A DNA stretch of 64,000 nucleotides from Polytrichum commune (taxonomy: Eukaryota; Streptophyta; Polytrichopsida; Polytrichales; Polytrichaceae), in NCBI GenBank assembly GCA_950295325.1, contig OX485805.1, positions 26,275,501-26,339,500 of the forward strand, given 5' to 3'. Position numbers and translations under genes: made by a program. Shown here piece after piece: positions 61,491 to 64,000 of the stretch (positions are counted from its first letter, which is position 1; the number at the start of each line of letters is the position of its first letter). The notes below the pieces were generated by a model. That model saw only the letters and a program-made list of their open reading frames with translations. It did not search any database and had not been told where the DNA came from.

Positions 61491-63968
61491 CTAAGTTAAC
61501 GGAGGTTTGGAGGCCTGATCTTTATCACCAAGAAACATAGTTGAGCTGTTATTGGCTCAAAGTGTCGGTTGACAACACATTGCATGTTGGTTTTTACAAG
61601 GACGTCACCGGGCTTGTGCCCGGAGCAAGTATTTTTCTGACATGCCTCTGTCAATTGCTAAGGGTACACAGAGCAGGCCGTGCACCGCCCCAAGCAATTC
61701 TGTCTCATGCGGGTGACCGGGCCCTCCTCAGGCCTTTACACTAAGGCATGTGGCCCTGTTGTCGGCACATCCAACTTCACACACGATTGTGGACGTTAAT
61801 TAGATCGGATTGATCGTAACATTATTCAGCTTGAATGTGGGGAATGTTCTGTTGAATACTATCAGTCCCACAAAACACTGTTATGGATTTGAATATTGTT
61901 ATGATTGGGAATCGACATCTTCTCCGGTTAGCAACTGCACATCACAAAGATCGTCATGTTTCAAGTTCGAAACTCGGAGTGAAATCGCCACAAAGATCGT
62001 GTAGATAGGAGATTGGTTTGTGGTTCTAAATCTACTACTCCACTACATCTACACTGATATATGCAAATTAGGTTGTCTCACGCTGATTTATCGACATTCC
62101 ACATTAGTTTCAATACTTGTTACCACAAGAACGATATACAATAATTGTTTTTTTTGAAGTGTGGTTGCTATACGGATGGATAAAGAATTTAATGAGTTTT
62201 TGTGTGATTTGAAATTGACCCAAGATAATATGCACGGGTATATAGGCAACATACTCACAAAGGCAATTTAATTGCATGTATCAAAATAGATCATCTAGTG
62301 GCTGCGGACCAATGCTTTTTGTCCATGTAATTCTTGTAGTGAATGCAATATAGCTATGAGAGGTTGAAGATGAGATTCTTTTGCACTTTTGGCCATTCCT
62401 TTGCACTTAAATTTGTCCCTCTGATTGTGTTAAGTGTCGAACCCAAAATGGTGTAGATTACATGTTCCAAGCACAAAGTCCAATCTCGTTGTGACACGTA
62501 ACATCTTTTTTTATTTAAATAAATAAATATTGACAAGTTCAGTTTCCATAAACCATTCTAATATAGGTCTTTGATCAAGAAGAATGACCACAAATTTAAA
62601 GGCCCACACCTTACTTATAGTAGGCCTTTTGTGGTCATTTGAGGTAACATGCAGCCTACCAAAGAGAAGAATCATGCAATAGAGAAATGAGGTATCTACA
62701 AATTTTGCATTTTTTTTTCTTCTCATGTGGAGGTTATTTACCTAAGGTAGATGAGGCTAATTGAGTTAGCTACCTTAATTGGACACCTACTTTTGGCTCC
62801 TAATTGGCGATATAATCGCTTTAATTCGGTGGGTGAGGAATACATGGGGATTTAGCCACCGCCATGATGATATTTGGGTCAGTCACCTTCGCAAAAGGCA
62901 TACTCACCCACCATCCTCCATAATGAGGAGTACTATCTACCAAGTTATGACACACTTGATTTTTGTGCTTGAGGTAGGCAAATTAGGAGATGGCATGTGG
63001 CTATGAGGTGCCGACCAACTTGTATTGTGGGTATTCTATAATGAAAAAACAATTCGGCAACATTTATCTTACATGTGACCACACTTTAGAGACACGACAC
63101 AACCAATATTGGCATTAAACATGGTTTCATTGGCAAATGACCCGTGTAGAATTTGTTCATGATGTTGTCCACTTCCACAACATTAAATGATAAAAGAGAT
63201 CTACCCTATAACACCACATTGGGAAGTAGAGAATCTTTGATTCCAGAGCCTAGATCGATCAACACCTTCTTGAACTCTGACAATTTCAAATTATTTGGTC
63301 TTGATTCGCAAATTTTTAACTTGCTCAAGCTTCTAATGCTCAAATCCATCAATTGGATGATTCCGTAGAGCCGGATGTGTCTACGTTAACCTCGTCTACC
63401 TTAGTAAACATTCTAGGTCCTAATCATTAAACAAGTTAGTTCATCAAGTTCAAATATCGAGGTGGTTTCCATTACACAAGCCTCGTGATCGTGTCAAGTT
63501 TACGATTGTATTGTTTGCAACTGTGTTGTTTGGACCCATGTTTCCTACTAGTGATATAAGGTATGTGAATGTTGTATGGTTACTTTTCTTAGTCAGACCC
63601 TACATTTGATTAGTGCGTGATTAGGTGAAGATCATAGAACAAACACAATAAAAACACATGGTTAAAAGATATTAGACTACGTCTTCAACTTTTATCAATT
63701 ACTTCACACTTTACAATAAACACAATTGGGGAGGACCTATATATTTAGTTAAGTAATCAACAATCATGCAAGTCTTCCGAACAACCATACCTAAATAATT
63801 TGAAGCCTGATTTTCAGTCCGAAATTGCTGATGCTTCATCATAGATTCGCTAGAGCAGCACAAGTTTCATTATTGTGTGAATCAAATCAGGAGAAAGTTG
63901 GAGAACTTGAAAACCGAACCCACATAACACTTACACACCTTAAGTTCATCTTGAATCGGGCATGAGAT
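61491..63968. other. Intergenic DNA, no gene recognised
   Basis: Only short unrelated open frames. No motif, RNA gene or terminal repeat was identified. Confidence 0.45.
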
Positions 63969-64000
63969 CCAGTGATTGGGGAAATTCTTGGGCATAACCG
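63969..64000. mobile_element. Small TIR element, family T6, left end cut by the window edge
   Basis: CCAGTGATTGGGGAA followed by ATTCTTGGGCATAACCG matches the left end of copies 2 and 3 (CGGGAAG, TTTTTGGGCATA). The rest lies beyond the window. Confidence 0.6.

Noticed and set aside
1-64000. CRISPR arrays, bacterial operons, prophage, tRNA genes
   Set aside because: Spliced plant genes throughout; the repeats are long diverged tandems, not short repeat-spacer arrays. No tRNA cloverleaf with GGTTCGAAT-type T-loop was found.

Overview
This is a nuclear window from a land plant. Four genes are split by introns with GT..AG borders, and their reading phases close exactly when the exons are joined. 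Two of them belong to plant families, LAZY1/IGT and LAZ1, with no bacterial counterpart. Intergenic DNA is AT-rich and full of small DNA transposons. The 5S-like insertion would suit a vascular plant carrying Cassandra-type elements, but I cannot name the species; a non-flowering land plant is a guess.

Layout: 1-2480 is AT-rich intergenic DNA with a 152-bp tandem duplication. 3133-10727 (+) is a 17-exon plastid-type phosphoglucomutase/phosphoglucosamine mutase family gene. 13606-15539 (-) is a two-exon dual-specificity phosphatase of the plant SEX4/LSF2-like kind, convergent with the mutase. Its single intron holds two decayed tandem copies of its own exon-1 end. 15540-24480 is mostly repeats: a palindromic MITE family, a 232-bp element with 15-bp inverted ends, and a broken pogo/Tigger transposase. 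24481-25548 (+) is a probable two-exon gene for a small single-pass membrane protein. 26825-32600 (-) is a complete 8-exon LAZ1/DUF300 gene whose introns hold three foldback MITEs and a 5S rRNA-derived segment. 37034-40889 (-) is a LAZY1-like gravitropism gene of the IGT family. It includes a 20-bp last exon encoding the conserved C-terminal tail; its first exon was not found. 40937-44580, just upstream of LAZY, is three successive unrelated tandem arrays (about 11 units of 230-335 bp). 44600-64000 has no convincing gene and is a graveyard of DNA transposons: a hAT-like remnant, a pogo-type element with another element nested inside, and an element with 20-bp inverted ends.

The mutase and the phosphatase both have plastid-type N-termini and act on phosphorylated sugars or glucans by family, so they may share a compartment, but nothing shows joint regulation. 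LAZ1 and LAZY are unrelated despite the names. The most unusual theme is repeated local tandem duplication of 150-330 bp segments beside or inside genes (5' of the mutase, inside the phosphatase, 5' of LAZ1, 5' of LAZY), together with a small TIR element family that leaves 6-bp target duplications.
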